Positions 22,981-33,627 of a stretch of DNA of 60,600 nt are shown piece after piece. The stretch covers positions 1,730-62,329 of the forward strand of contig KL197777.1 of the NCBI GenBank assembly GCA_000697665.1, written 5' to 3'. The notes under the pieces are model-generated. The model saw only the letters and a program-made list of their open reading frames with translations. It had not been told where the DNA came from and searched no databases. The translations under genes and the position numbers were made by a program. Every line of letters starts with the position of its first letter. Positions within the stretch are counted from its first letter, which is position 1. The stretch is from Jaapia argillacea MUCL 33604. Lineage: Eukaryota; Basidiomycota; Agaricomycetes; Jaapiales; Jaapiaceae.

Positions 22981-25580
22981 TCACAGCCAAATTGTCCTGG
23001 GTATACTTGGTACGGGACTCGTCAGTCGCAAAGGCTCCAGAGTGGAACATCAACTCACTCTCTCCAATGGTACGGCATAGACCCGTCAACAGTCAAACGG
23101 GCTGCTAAGATGTGCAGATGACCCCCAGACAATCCATCCGGCAAGTCTAGACTCTTCCTCACAGAGAAAACATGCCGATGCGGGGACCAAACACACCCAA
23201 TAAACTCCTGCTCGATATCCTGAGCTTCATTCACAACAATTAGCTGATATCGAGGATCAAGAGTTCTGATCTCCCGAGCGGACACCCATCGCATGAACCG
23301 CCTGTCAGCGTAAAGGACCTCCTTGGTGCTATACTGTCCTTTCCGCGTAACCCCACTCGGAGCAGTAAAAACCTAGCGCAAAGTATCAGCTTTCGATCAA
23401 GACGAAAAATATACAGGGCGAACCTTGATGCAACCAGAAGAATCAGGGTAAAAGTCGTCCCTAACGCAGACGCCACGGTAAATAATCGTTTCCTTCTTGT
23501 CAAATTTATGAGGACGACTTTGATTCCAAGCCACCAGCTTTTGTGACAGGGCTTTCGCTTCTACTCGATATCGGAGCTGGAGGGTGCTACTGTGAATGGA
23601 GATATTGAGAAGCCGAAGTATTTCGTGAAGGCAATCGTCGTCAGCTTCAATTACACGGGCTACGTCCTCGAGGGAACACCGATCGCTGGAAGGAATTATA
23701 AGGGAAGAACAATGAGTGAGGCATCTTTGATGGAACGTACTGTAGGACAAGTTCCACCAGCTCCTCGCACAGTCTAGTTTGCTTCCTCGAGGGGACAGCA
23801 CGAATGAATGGAGTGCCATCAGCCACGTTGGAACTCTGGAAATACCAACACCGATTCCAAGCTCCCCAGAGTGCAAAAAACGGGCTTCCAAACCAAGTGA
23901 CGACAGACAGCCATTGATGGTCGTTCAGCAGCGTTGTTGACCCAGAACTAACACGGGAATCGACGAGCCGCTGCAGGGAGGTCCTCGTTTCAGCAGTGAG
24001 GGTCGCAGCGAGGTAAGCTGTGAAGCGAGACGATTGAGGGTCGGAGTGCATTCGAAGTAGTTCTGTGGCTATTGGGTCGCCGAAGGCGGCTAAGATGTTT
24101 CAGATCAGCAGTCACCCTTTTCAACGGACGGAGGCGAGGAGCCAACCTTTTGGATGCCTCATGTAGACTTGACAGGCAGGTAGTAGGAAGCAGCGCCAGT
24201 GCCACAAATCACTTGAAGGTCTCTGGAACGCCTCCTTCAACAACCGACGAATGAAGCTCAAAAAAACACTCCGCTCGAACGGGTCCATGCTCAACGAATA
24301 CACAAACCACTGAAACATAATCTCAGGAGTCAGCTGATCAATGAAGACCGAGATGTTATCCCCGAGAGGACACATAGCGGCCAAACGCTGAATCGCTAGC
24401 AGCTGGCTGTTCGGGGTTCTGCAGAGAAACGGTCAGTTATGGCAAGGGCTATTAACGTTGGATGCAAACGTACGTAGTGTAGGGCACAAGCACCGACAAC
24501 AGATGGGACAAGTGTACGCGGTTGGCGACGGGCGGAAACCAAGGAACCTGAGAATATTCTTTGACCGATGCGAGGATGTGAGACTCTGATAGGACGACTA
24601 AAGCCCGCCTCGATGGAACTAGGAGTAGATCGCGGTCTCGATGTCTGAGTGGTAACATGGTGGAGTAAGTATATATGCTTTGAACAATCTCCAAGGCGCC
24701 CAGGTCGAGGAAGACGGCTTGAGAGTCTAAGAAGGCGCAAGTTAAGGCCACGATATAATAGATGGCGATAAGCTTGTTCGATTGGTTCTTGTCTCTGTAA
24801 TATTCCTTTGTAAGGCGATTGGAGATGCGTAGTTGAAACCTTCACGCACCTGAGAAGCTCCACCAATTTGCGATACCCATCTATCAGCTTGTCGTCAAGC
24901 ATCAATACCCCATTCTCTATATCCCCTTTCCCAGAGATCTCCCACAACAGCGTCGAAAACGGCGGTGGTGATCGCATGAAAGAACGGGAGTCCGAATCGG
25001 CCTTGCGGATCAGGGCATGATGATTAGCCCTGGAGAGAATTTCGGCCATAACAGCGTTCGGTCCTAATCCTAGACGCTCTGCCGCCCCACCCATAACTTG
25101 CTTGAGCTTTCCTCCAGAATGGGATAACCATCTCCCAAGTGTTCGCCCTGGTCCCATCTGATCGGATAATGAGCCGTCGCTGTCGCTCAACGCTTCAAAG
25201 TCGACGGATGCGGAAGGGAGGACGTCCTTGAGTGCTGGAATGTCACCGAGCGAGAGGGTAAGTGATACCGCCGACGAAGAACGTGGAGACGTGAGGGGAA
25301 GAGGTGGTGAGTCCATCGATTGAGATGCGGGATCTGGACGACGTTTCCTTCCAGCCACCACTTTCGTCGCAACTTGGTCAACTAGTCGTTCCACTCCTCG
25401 ACCAGCCTTCGAGATCCAAGTTCCAACCGTACGTCCAGGACCCATCATATCAGAGACTGTAGCATCGCTGACGCTTTCGACTTCGACGTCAGCTGATACT
25501 GTTCGGAATAGGTTTGTCGAAGCAGTAAGGTTTTCGAGGGGGATGGTGAAGGTTAGTTGGGGGTTGGTCGATGAAGCCAT
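22981..25580 (-). CDS. Large conserved protein of unknown function, copy 2
   Basis: Paralogue of the gene at 14495-17118, with the same exon order and no visible lesion. It starts MASSTNPQLTFTIP at 25580. Exon 1 (24850-25580) has the two GPGRT modules: MMGPGRTVGTWISKAGRG and QMGPGRTLGRWLSHSGGK, each preceded by a SD-rich acidic stretch. Following exons give FLDSQAVFLDLGALEI, PLRHRDRDLLLVPSRRAL, TPEIMFQWFVYSLSMDPFER, RCFLLPACQVYMRHPKG, TWFGSPFFALWGAWNRCW, RVEAKALSQKLVAWNQ and IIYRGVCVRDDFYP. The final exon encodes TIWL before TGA at 22981, like IWL in copy 1, which supports this small last exon. The product is about 750 residues, probably cytosolic or peripheral to a membrane. It is unlike any domain I can name. 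Preservation of both copies suggests function. Confidence 0.78.
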
Positions 25581-26124
25581 GGTGGTGGAACGGAGCTGGG
25601 GAGGTGGAATCAGCCGTTAAGATTGAGTTTGATATATAGGTAGGAAATAAGCGCCTATACGCACTGCTTGGGACACCGACCCCAGCACAGCCACGAAAAG
25701 AAGGTAGAATTTGGGCATATCTGCGGGAAGGAAAGAAGATGTTATTCGTTACGAAACGGCAGTCAGACCGTACGCATTTGAGCATTTCCGGTCAATGGTA
25801 CTCAAGCTCATAGATCAGAGGGTCCTCGGAAGGCCAGCATGGATCCGCGATAATAGAGAGACGGTCTTGGTCCTTGGCTGTTAAACAGAAGGCAACGAGA
25901 TGAAAGTAAACCACAACGGCAGGAGAACGTGGAAGGAGTGGTTATATTCCAACAAAAATGAGCGAGGTATAGCTGAGTTGATGGGTCCGTGAAGTATTGC
26001 CCGATAGCACTGATAAAGGGCACAGAAAGAATATAATGATACACATCCAATGACTGGAGATTGGTTGAAGTGAGTCGCGCTCGCAGGTTGCCGATGAGAG
26101 GGAGCACATACCTCTCCTGCAACA
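25581..26124. other. Intergenic, nothing recognised
   Basis: Upstream of large gene 2 and downstream of the next minus-strand gene. Short overlapping frames only; no motif or repeat noticed. Confidence 0.4.
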
Positions 26125-26661
26125 TCAATATCTCCGTGATGGCTGAGCACCACGCACCCGAACCTTCCCATCCTTGAGTCTCTCGGTGATGATAGGACTA
26201 GCCGCTGGGCGGAACTTGTAGTCCCTTGAATACCTATGAGAAGCGCAATCAACACCCCGCACTTGGACGAGTTCAGGGACAAAATAACGCACTTACCGTT
26301 GGGCATGAACAACCCGATCTTCTGGCCCTTTCTGGAATCGTAACTGATATCCCAACCAAAACAGAAAGACGACGAAGAATAGCAGCAAGAGACGAGTCCA
26401 AACAGATGGAGTGGGGGGGTTGAACCGAGGGTCTTGTTTGAGTTTGTCGTGAAGGACAGCAGGGGTTGCCGAGGGAGGATATTTCTTCCCGGGCAAGACG
26501 GATTCCCTGTCGTCGTCGTCGTCGGTGGGCAGAACTTGGTAGTGGGCAGAAGACATGGTGGTGTTAGAGACAGTTGCCGCTGCCGTTGTCGTCGTCGTCG
26601 CCTTGGCAGACGTCGGAGTTTGAACCTGTTGTCGTCGACGAGGATGTTGACGTTCAGGCAT
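26125..26661 (-). CDS. Single-pass membrane protein, conserved hypothetical
   Basis: Two exons are joined by an intron starting GTAAGTGCG and ending CTCATAG near 26230-26296, with TGA at 26125. The N-terminus is polar (MPERQHPRRRQQ, then Thr/Ala-rich). A YQVLPTDDDDDRES acidic patch follows, then RFNPPTPSVWTRLLLLFF and one membrane helix (LLLLFFVVFLFWLGYQL). The C-terminal tail is basic: VVHAQRYSRDYKFRPAASP, then KVRVRGAQPSRRY. A shorter start at 26556 (MSSAHYQVLP) is also plausible and may be the true one. It is probably a type II protein of the secretory pathway; the function is unknown. It is divergent from the Ies2-like gene, with starts about 150 bp apart. Confidence 0.68.
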
Positions 26662-26811
26662 GTCGGATTCCCAGAACCGCGAAGAGATGGGTCGAGTCGC
26701 AGTGAAAGTGGTGAGTATTCTTGTCTGATGTGCTTCTGTTGCCGTTGTGTCTCACAGTAGAGAGAGAAACGTGTCTGATTCGGTTCGTTTCATCCCTATT
26801 TGTTTATAGAT
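26662..26811. promoter_or_regulatory. Compact divergent promoter
   Basis: Only about 150 bp separate the start of the minus-strand membrane-protein gene and the first ATG of the Ies2-like gene. A plus-strand ATG at 26660 overlaps the minus-strand ATG by two bases. It opens a short frame followed by a good donor (GTGAGTATT), but the phase does not match the main exon. The segment may hold a 5' UTR intron ending TTTATAG at about 26809. Confidence 0.35.
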
Positions 26812-28516
26812 ATGCAAATGTCCGACGACGAGTTCGGCCACATGGACGTTGACGCTGAGAACACTGCACGACGGGTGACAAGGGCGGTTAGAGAAGAGGA
26901 GGAAGAGGAGGAGGAGCAGATAACTGTCGAAGAGGAGGAGGAGGAGGAAGAAGAAGAGGAACTACCTATCCCTCGGCCAGAACCAGCCCCCCTCCCCCAA
27001 CCACTGCCAGTGGTGCTCCCTCCACAAATCCATACCGAACCTCCTCTACAATCGACGCAGGAGCCTGAACCAGAGCCGGAGCCAGAGCTCGAGCCAGAGA
27101 TGGAGGTAGAGGAGGAAGGGGAACCCGAAGCTGATGTCGAGGTCGAGGCTGAGGTCGAGGCTGAAGTCGTCGAACCTGAAGTTGAAGTTGAGGAGGAGGA
27201 GAAGGATCAGGATGAAGAACCACCACAAGTGAGTCTTACCTTCGACGTCTTGGTATTATCATTACTGAATATAGCTGCAACCGAAGGACGATGGCTCAGA
27301 CATGGACGAACTCTCGTCCCCACCGGAAGACGACCGAGTCCCAGTCCAACCTCGCCTAAAAATCCGACTCAAACTCCCCGCCCACACCACCAGTTCAACT
27401 TCAAGTGCCGGTGTCGCCACCCCTGAAGAACCTACGCGAGGTATGTCCTTTCTCGATCGAGCACTGACCCAACACTCAACTCGATATTTGGTCTTATAGA
27501 TATCGACATCGAATCGGAGGAATCTGATGAGCTCAATATTGACGGCTCGACGCGGTCTGCTTCAGTATCAGCATCCACGAGACCTATGACTGCTCGTCAG
27601 GCAGCTCACGCTGGAGTCGTTGAGACAACACACGTGTCCTTAAGTGAGTGTCCACACCGCGTTCGCTTCCTTTTGGTGTACAGCGCAGTGGGTTATAGCG
27701 ATGGAGCGAAGGGCTTACTGCAGGGAAAGGAAACGTTGCTCCACTCCCCAGTTTTCGGTTTTTTCGCCGCTCAGACCTTGTGATCGAGCTCGTCCTCCTT
27801 CGTACTTGTCTTCTACGCCCTCAGATCAAGCACTGACTGCGTTTGGTATGACTTCTAGCCAACGAACCCTCACGGAAGAAGAAGCTGACGGATACCGAGA
27901 TCGCCCTCCGTCGCGAGGAGACTGCTCGGAAACGGAAGCACCTTTCAGAGAAGAAGAAAGAAGAAGAGAAGGTATGTTAAAACTTATCCCATCCATCATT
28001 CCATCCACCCATCCTGAATTCTTCATCCAGGCCGAAACGATTAATCGTCTCCTACGAGCCAAGTCTTCTCGCTCCAAATCCGCCAAGAAACGGCTGATAA
28101 CCTTGGGCACCTCTGTTGCACCAACTCCAACAGGAGGCGCAGGAGGAGCGGAGGAAGTCCCAGGTACACCCAACACGCCCGATGTAACTATGGGCGAAGC
28201 CGATGGTATGGAATTGGCAGAAGGTGAAGTGGGAGAGGAAGGTGGGGTCGTCGTCGTACCCACCATGTATCGTTGGGTTTCGAGTACGAAGGTTGCTGAA
28301 GGGGGTGAGAAGAAGGTCGTGTTGAGTTTTTCGGTTCCTGTTGCTGCCCTGCCGGACGATGAAGGAGAGCGACGTTCACAGCCAGTGAAGAGTCGGAAGG
28401 CGGTTTGTGATGTTGGTGGGTGTGGGCAGCCGAGGAAGTATAGGTTGGTGCGAGATTGGGAAAGGGGAGCTTGTGGGATGGGCCATTTGAAGGTCTTGGA
28501 GAGTGCTGCTGGGTAG
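26812..28516 (+). CDS. Ies2-like subunit of the INO80 chromatin remodeller
   Basis: Five exons run from MQMSDDEFGHMDVD (26812; the next Met is at 26818) to TAG at 28514-28516. Residues about 25-135 are very acidic and proline-rich. After the intron at 27229 the RLKIRLKLP segment appears, then NEPSRKKKLTDTEIALRREE and KRKHLSEKKKEEEKAETINR. This is the basic helical PAPA-1-like region that defines Ies2/INO80B. The C-terminus ends in a small cysteine motif (CDVGGCGQPRKYRLVRDWE, then GACGMGH) resembling the HIT-type zinc-finger end of the family. In yeast and animals Ies2/INO80B is a nuclear subunit that stimulates the INO80 ATPase. The acidic N-terminal expansion is longer than I would expect and could be an interaction tail. 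Exon phases are consistent. Confidence 0.8.
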
Positions 28517-28991
28517 TAGCTTAGTGAGTCGCCTGTCAATGCATCGAACGCTGCTGACTGGTGTGTCTGCGATAGGTTATCTTGTATTGTATCCTCTGAG
28601 ACAATCATAGATGATTCCTGTCGCCTCATGCTGTCCAGTCTTCTCAGTGATTCAAATGTCCTCTACGTCGGAACCCTTTGTTCCCCATGAACTCCCTAAT
28701 GCTGTCTTCTGCGTGAGTTTCCGGTTCAAGATCGTCATCTTTCGAAGTAGGTTCCTACGCTCTTGTAGACCGCCGGTCTTTTGACCAAGTTGTGCCCAGT
28801 TCGTTTTAGATTGTGTCGAGTCCAGCTTGTGGAAGTTGGTTTAAATATTCGTCCCTTCCGTTCTGTTTACTCTAGCCAGCCGTGGATAAAGACTCCCGTA
28901 ATACGTCGCGAAGCAATATTTGGGATTATTCGGAAATTATTGAAGTACACTTGGATCCCCATCGCCAGCCAGGTCACTAGGAATCTAATGG
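28517..28991. other. Convergent 3' intergenic region
   Basis: Lies between the Ies2-like gene and the acidic-protein gene, which end towards each other. Nothing beyond 3' UTR-like sequence is seen. Confidence 0.4.
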
Positions 28992-30148
28992 CTAGGCAAC
29001 TGTCTTTCCCTCGGCAGCGGTGCTGGAAGAGGCGACGGGAGCTTCGATTGGGCTGTGGATGGTCTTCTCCTGATTATCTTCGTCGTCGGCTTCATCGTCC
29101 TCATCCTCCCACTCCTCATCGTCTTCCTCCTCGTCTGACGGAGGAACATAATCCTCGTCGTCTTCGTCGTCCTCGTCCTCGCCCTGATCCTTGAAGACCG
29201 CCATGTTCAGGCCAGCCGCTTCGAACTGCTCCCTCACACTCTCCACGAATTGGTCGTACGTGTTGCGAGAGTCATCTTCCTCTTCCTCTTCGTCCTCCAC
29301 GTCTTCGTCATCTTCGTCATCCATCTCCTCACCACCTTCAGCCTCGGTTTCTTTCCATTTCTTCATCTCTTCCAAGAACCGAGCTTCATCCTCGTCAGCC
29401 TTCTCCTTCTTCTTCGCCTGCACCTGCTCATCCGTCATATTCCTCCACCCTTTAGGCATCCCATAAAAATCCTCTGCGGGCTTGTATTGATCTCCATAGC
29501 CCTCTTCGCCAGGCAACTTGGTCCAAGACACGTTGTGGGTGGAATACTGAGCCATGCTTGGCGTCCACGCTTGTCCATACATGATATCCTTGGCAAACTC
29601 GCATCCAAACTCTTCAATGATGTTCGGTTGGGTATTGGTCATACCAGAGGAACTACCGAATTTTGGAAGAAATTCGCCAGTGACGGAGAAGTAGTAGATA
29701 AGTTGGATTTGCCAATCGGAGTCGGAGTCGATGAAACCCATCTGCGATCTCAGATATCAGCACACCGAGATGTTGTGTACGAAGGAGCAGAAGTGAGAGA
29801 TGGAGCTCACGATTATTTGTTGGCCATTTCGCGCGATTATCATGGTGAAGTAGCCCTCGCGTTTGAGACTGTACTCGAACTTGGCGCGATCGAGATTCAG
29901 AAAAGCATCGCAGGCTTCGCGTTTCCAGCGAAACAAGAGGGTGGCAGCTGCGTCAACGGCGCGCAGGTTTTTCTTATCGGTTTCCTCGTCGAAGTGTTGG
30001 TCCGAAATGATGTGAGGAAATCCAAGGGGGCGAGATGCGGGCAATTCTGGGCACTCATCACCAAATCTTAGCTTGAGTTTGGATGAGAGAAGTTAGAAAG
30101 CGAGGTATGCATATGTGTTTGACGACTCACAGGGGTTGTCTTGACCAT
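28992..30148 (-). CDS. Acidic conserved protein of unknown function
   Basis: Three exons: MVKTTP (from ATG at 30148, donor GTGAGTCGTC), a middle exon from LRFGDECPELPASRP to IIARNGQQII, and the long last exon starting MGFIDSDSDWQIQLIYYFS, ending at TAG 28992. The product is about 340 residues. The N-terminal half is folded-looking (FRWKREACDAFLNLDRAKFE, GEFLPKFGSSSGMTNTQPN, EEFGCEFAKDIMYGQ). The C-terminal half is a run of Asp/Glu blocks split by TYDQFVESVREQFEAAGL, ending with a Ser/Ala-rich tail. Such tails are common in histone chaperones and nucleolar proteins, but no such domain is visible. I do not recognise the family. The intron ending ATCGCAG before MGFID keeps the phase. Confidence 0.72.
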
Positions 30149-31198
30149 CGTGTTATTGTTGGACTTGGTTGGAGGAGGAGGAGGGGACAAAGGCGATGAG
30201 CAATGGGCGCGACGCGGTCTTTGAGAAATTTGATGTGACTGGCGCCACCTGATTGTTTGTCACGTTGCTGTCACTCTCGGTTTCAAACTTGTCCTCGAAC
30301 GGTGAGTACCCCTGGCTCAAGTACTATTCCCTACTCGCAAGACAGTCTTTATGCTCACCTCGGAAGAATACAAGTCTGCTGACTGACCATTACATAAGTG
30401 TCAGATCTGCCCACTTTCAACATTACCCCCACTGAACCTACTTACGCTTCCCTGTCGATGCTGAAGGTTGTTCGTACTGCATTCCCCAACGATAATAGAG
30501 GCGCTTCCCTTGGTCTATTTGAAACCTCGCTGCACCCAATATCCTTGGATGCAGCTGTCGCATTTTAGCCATGAGCAGGCGCTTCATGGTCACTGTCGAC
30601 CTGCCGACCGACCCATCCTTGGTCAATTCTCCAAAATCTCTTCTTGAATCGAAATCGGTTGTTGTATGCCTCCGCGTCTCCGGGCCCGCTGCAAGCTAAA
30701 TCGATGCAACTAGTGTATATGTACCCTAAGACTCTGTGGTGATGTTGCGACGATGCCACCGTTCCTGTCTTGGAATGGCGAGGTTGGGTATCGAATGGCG
30801 CCACGTACCGAAATCAAAGCTTCCTAGTGCTCCTTCCTCCGAACTATCAGTGGCCCTGGCTTTCATGTTACCTTGACGGCCACTGAACCATACCATGGGA
30901 CATAGAAAGGGGCCTGACGAGTTTATGGGAGATTTAGATAACGAATCGAGAGAATTCTCCACGCGTTTGAGATTCGAAATACAAGAGTGATGGCGTATAT
31001 AGTGTGACTATGATTCGAGAAAATGAGGACAACAGCCTATGCTTGATATGAAGTTTGTTCTGGTATGACATGGCAATGTTGGGATGTCGAGTCTGCAAGG
31101 ACGTTCAGAGAAGGAAAGTAAAAAAAATTGATCGGACTACTTAGATGATCCCAACGACCTAATAGACGCTTCTCTTCGCCACATCAAAACACTTTGGT
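30149..31198. other. Intergenic; doubtful small minus-strand gene
   Basis: Minus-strand frames at 30438-30962 contain blocks such as RFRFKKRFWRIDQGWVGRQ and KRLLMAKMRQLHPRILGAA that look coding. I could not connect them with consistent splice phases or a family. They may be a small intron-rich gene or a relic. The rest shows nothing. Confidence 0.25.
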
Positions 31199-32832
31199 CT
31201 AAACACTAATATCAGTCATCATGAGATCGACAGCAGGGATAGCGAAACTAACAAGCATCCGCATCTCGTGGTCCTTCCTAGCCTTCTGTAAGGCGGCCAA
31301 ACACGCCTCCACACCGGGATTTATCAGTCGATCGTCGTCGATGTTTTGATCGAGCGCAAGGTTGGGAAACAGACCATCGATCACGCCTGCGACTGTGAGG
31401 TCGTCGAACTCGCCTTGAGTGCTTTCGATACCAAGCAACCGTAACCCGTGGGATAAGACGGGAAAACTGCCGGGAGACAGTGGAGTGCCGACGAAGCAAT
31501 GAGTGGCTCGAAACTCAACAAGGTTTTTACACCCGAGAGCGAACGCGGCCAGAGACTCGAGCGAAAAAGCAGGCAAAGTTTGGTACATGTCTAATTTTCT
31601 CAGCCTCGGCCACGCCTTCGCCATCTTCCGAGCCTGGTCTGTAGTAATTGACGAGACCGGAGCTCCCCCCTCACGCTTCCCGCTGGCGGCTAAGGTGGTC
31701 GCCTCAGGTAGACTGAGAGACGACAAGGCCGAAGCCACTGAATCTGCGACATCTCGTAGTTCCATAGGGTCGGGCTGGTCGAAACCAACCGGCAAAGAGA
31801 CCTCCCAAAGGTGCTGGCCCTTTCTTGAAATCGTCGCGAGGCAGTCGACGTAATCCCTCCACGTCCCTACATTCGGCTCCTCGACCACAAGATATCGGAA
31901 TGAATGAGATGAGATGATTGAGAGTACGATTTCCACTCCTCTGATGTCACCATGAGTAACTTCAAGTTGATTGAGAGATGGGAAACCCGGCTCAAACAAG
32001 TCATTGAGAAGGTGCCTCGAAAAGGCTCGGAACCCTCTGAGCCGACGGAGCTGTGGTAGGGTAGAGATTGCACGTAATGCCGGAGCATCAATGTGAATCT
32101 CATCCCATTCTTCGTCGAAACTCAGCTCCTGGAGATGTTTGAAAGCGCCTATAAATAGCAGAGAAGTCGAGGAATCGATCTCAGTGATACTGAGTGCGTC
32201 GACGTTGGGGCATCGGTGGGGTAACATATGCAAGAAGGCTGTTAGTTCGTCCTGATCGCTAATGGAGTCGGCACGGGGAGAAGGTACCGAGAGGGTGATC
32301 GACTGCAGAGATTGAATGGCGAAGGGAAGGAATCGCGACACGAATGATCGGATGGGATGGTATTCATGGAGTGAATCGTCACTCCAGTCTATGACTCGTA
32401 GGGAGGGGCGGAGGGGCCCGCTGCGATAGGAGGTAAAGGATGCTTCCGTCGAATGATGAACTGAAGCTGAACTTTTCGATGTATCGACCGTAGAAATTGA
32501 ACCGAGCCCAGTCCTCCTTGTCAAGGGGACGAGTGATTCTCTGGGGAAGGTTAGGCAAGAAGGGCGTTTTCGGGTGATCAACTCACAAACACTTTGAACA
32601 CCGTCCCTGAATATCTGCGGGTTTCTTTTGAGACAACCACAGCAGGGATCAAGTTCAAGAGAGGTTCGAAATCGTACATCTCCGCCCAAAGAACCCGCAC
32701 GGCTTCCTCGAAAAACACATGGCTGCATCTCGACAACGCGGCCAATGTTCCCCTCCAAGAACTTCCTCGGGTTGCTTTCACATATTCGCAGACTTCACGA
32801 CATAATTCACTGATTTGGAGTGGATGAACCAT
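31199..32832 (-). pseudogene. F-box/LRR-type protein 1, one frameshift
   Basis: Exon 1 (32587-32832) encodes the F-box-like start MVHPLQISELCREVCEYVK, then ALSRCSHVFFEEAVRVLWAE. Exon 2 starts at 32540 and gives ITRPLDKEDWARFNFYGRYI, the DWxRFxxY signature shared by all copies here. At about 32402-32420 the frame slips by one base in a G/C run. Downstream the frame continues without a stop for over 400 codons: PSLRVIDWSDDSL, leucine-rich repeats (PALRAISTLPQLRRLRGF), ARKMAKAWPRLRKLDMY and VIDGLFPNL. The C-terminus is at 31199. F-box proteins recruit substrates to SCF ubiquitin ligases; the LRR part would bind the target. One indel in an otherwise perfect gene points to a very young lesion or an assembly error. 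It faces away from the KDZ block. Confidence 0.7.
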
Positions 32833-33627
32833 GGAAGATGACGACTGTGCAGCAACGTCAACGTTATATGGAAGTAAATTGTGGAAGTTAGAGACTTGCC
32901 ACAGAAGTAGCCGTGCTTTCCACTGGCGAGGTTGAGACTGAGTAAGTAGGACTGAGACGAGGATAGACAGAGACAGAGACACGGAGATGGGTTCACTGGA
33001 GATGGCGAGCCGCGAGAGGAAGAGACCACATGATTTCGACTGCACAATAATTGTCACGGATCTGGAAGGCCTGCAAGCGGCCACAAACACTTAGACAAGG
33101 CTGGATGAAGGCACGTACCATTCCCGCTACTTTGGTATAGTGGGTCTTGTGCTTAAGGGAGGTAAGTACTTCTTGTTTGTAGACCCAGTAAGCGCTCCGT
33201 CACTCTTCGACTGCTTATCAATCTGTGACTTTCGTGACTTCCTCATTGCACCTGACCCTCCCACACTTTGACTTTTATAAGACTTGGTGTACGAACGAGG
33301 GACCAATTCTTATTTGACTCTCCTCCTCTTTGTGTTGACACCGGCGGGAAAGCCAGCAATAGGACAGTCTCTTATCAAACAATTCCGACAAATCAGTAGG
33401 GGCCAGACGCTGTCAGCCTGATATCACGGCATCAGTGATCCGGATAGTCTAGATCATGTATCAACCTTTGTTTTCTTTCTTGGTTCTTATCAACCTTATC
33501 TCGCCCGCCATCTCGCCCTTCTCCCGCTGTCTTTGGTGTTGTCCCCCGGTACTCTTCGAGAACGATACTCTTGGAGAATTCAATTTCTCATGTCTGTGAT
33601 ATCTGCGAGTGAACCATACTACTCTCC
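32833..33627. promoter_or_regulatory. Region between F-box gene 1 and the KDZ transposase
   Basis: Contains the left 114-bp inverted repeat (33248-33361), which on the minus strand includes a TATAAAAG box. It may act as promoter for F-box gene 1 and, on the other side, for the transposase. Minus-strand frames at 32778-33090 are probably 5' UTR of F-box gene 1. Confidence 0.4.
33248..33361 (+). repeat. Left arm of 114-bp inverted repeat
   Basis: Begins GCACCTGACCCTCCCACACT and ends CCAGCAATA. Its reverse complement lies at 41086-41199 with 8 mismatches and no gaps over 114 bases by manual count. The similarity stops abruptly on both sides. It contains a TATAAAAG box (minus strand) pointing to F-box gene 1. 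Confidence 0.85.

Noticed and set aside
28992-29745. Plus-strand open frames rich in Ser, Leu and Val opposite the acidic gene
   Set aside because: They are mirror frames of the Asp/Glu repeats; the minus-strand gene has correct splicing and conserved blocks.
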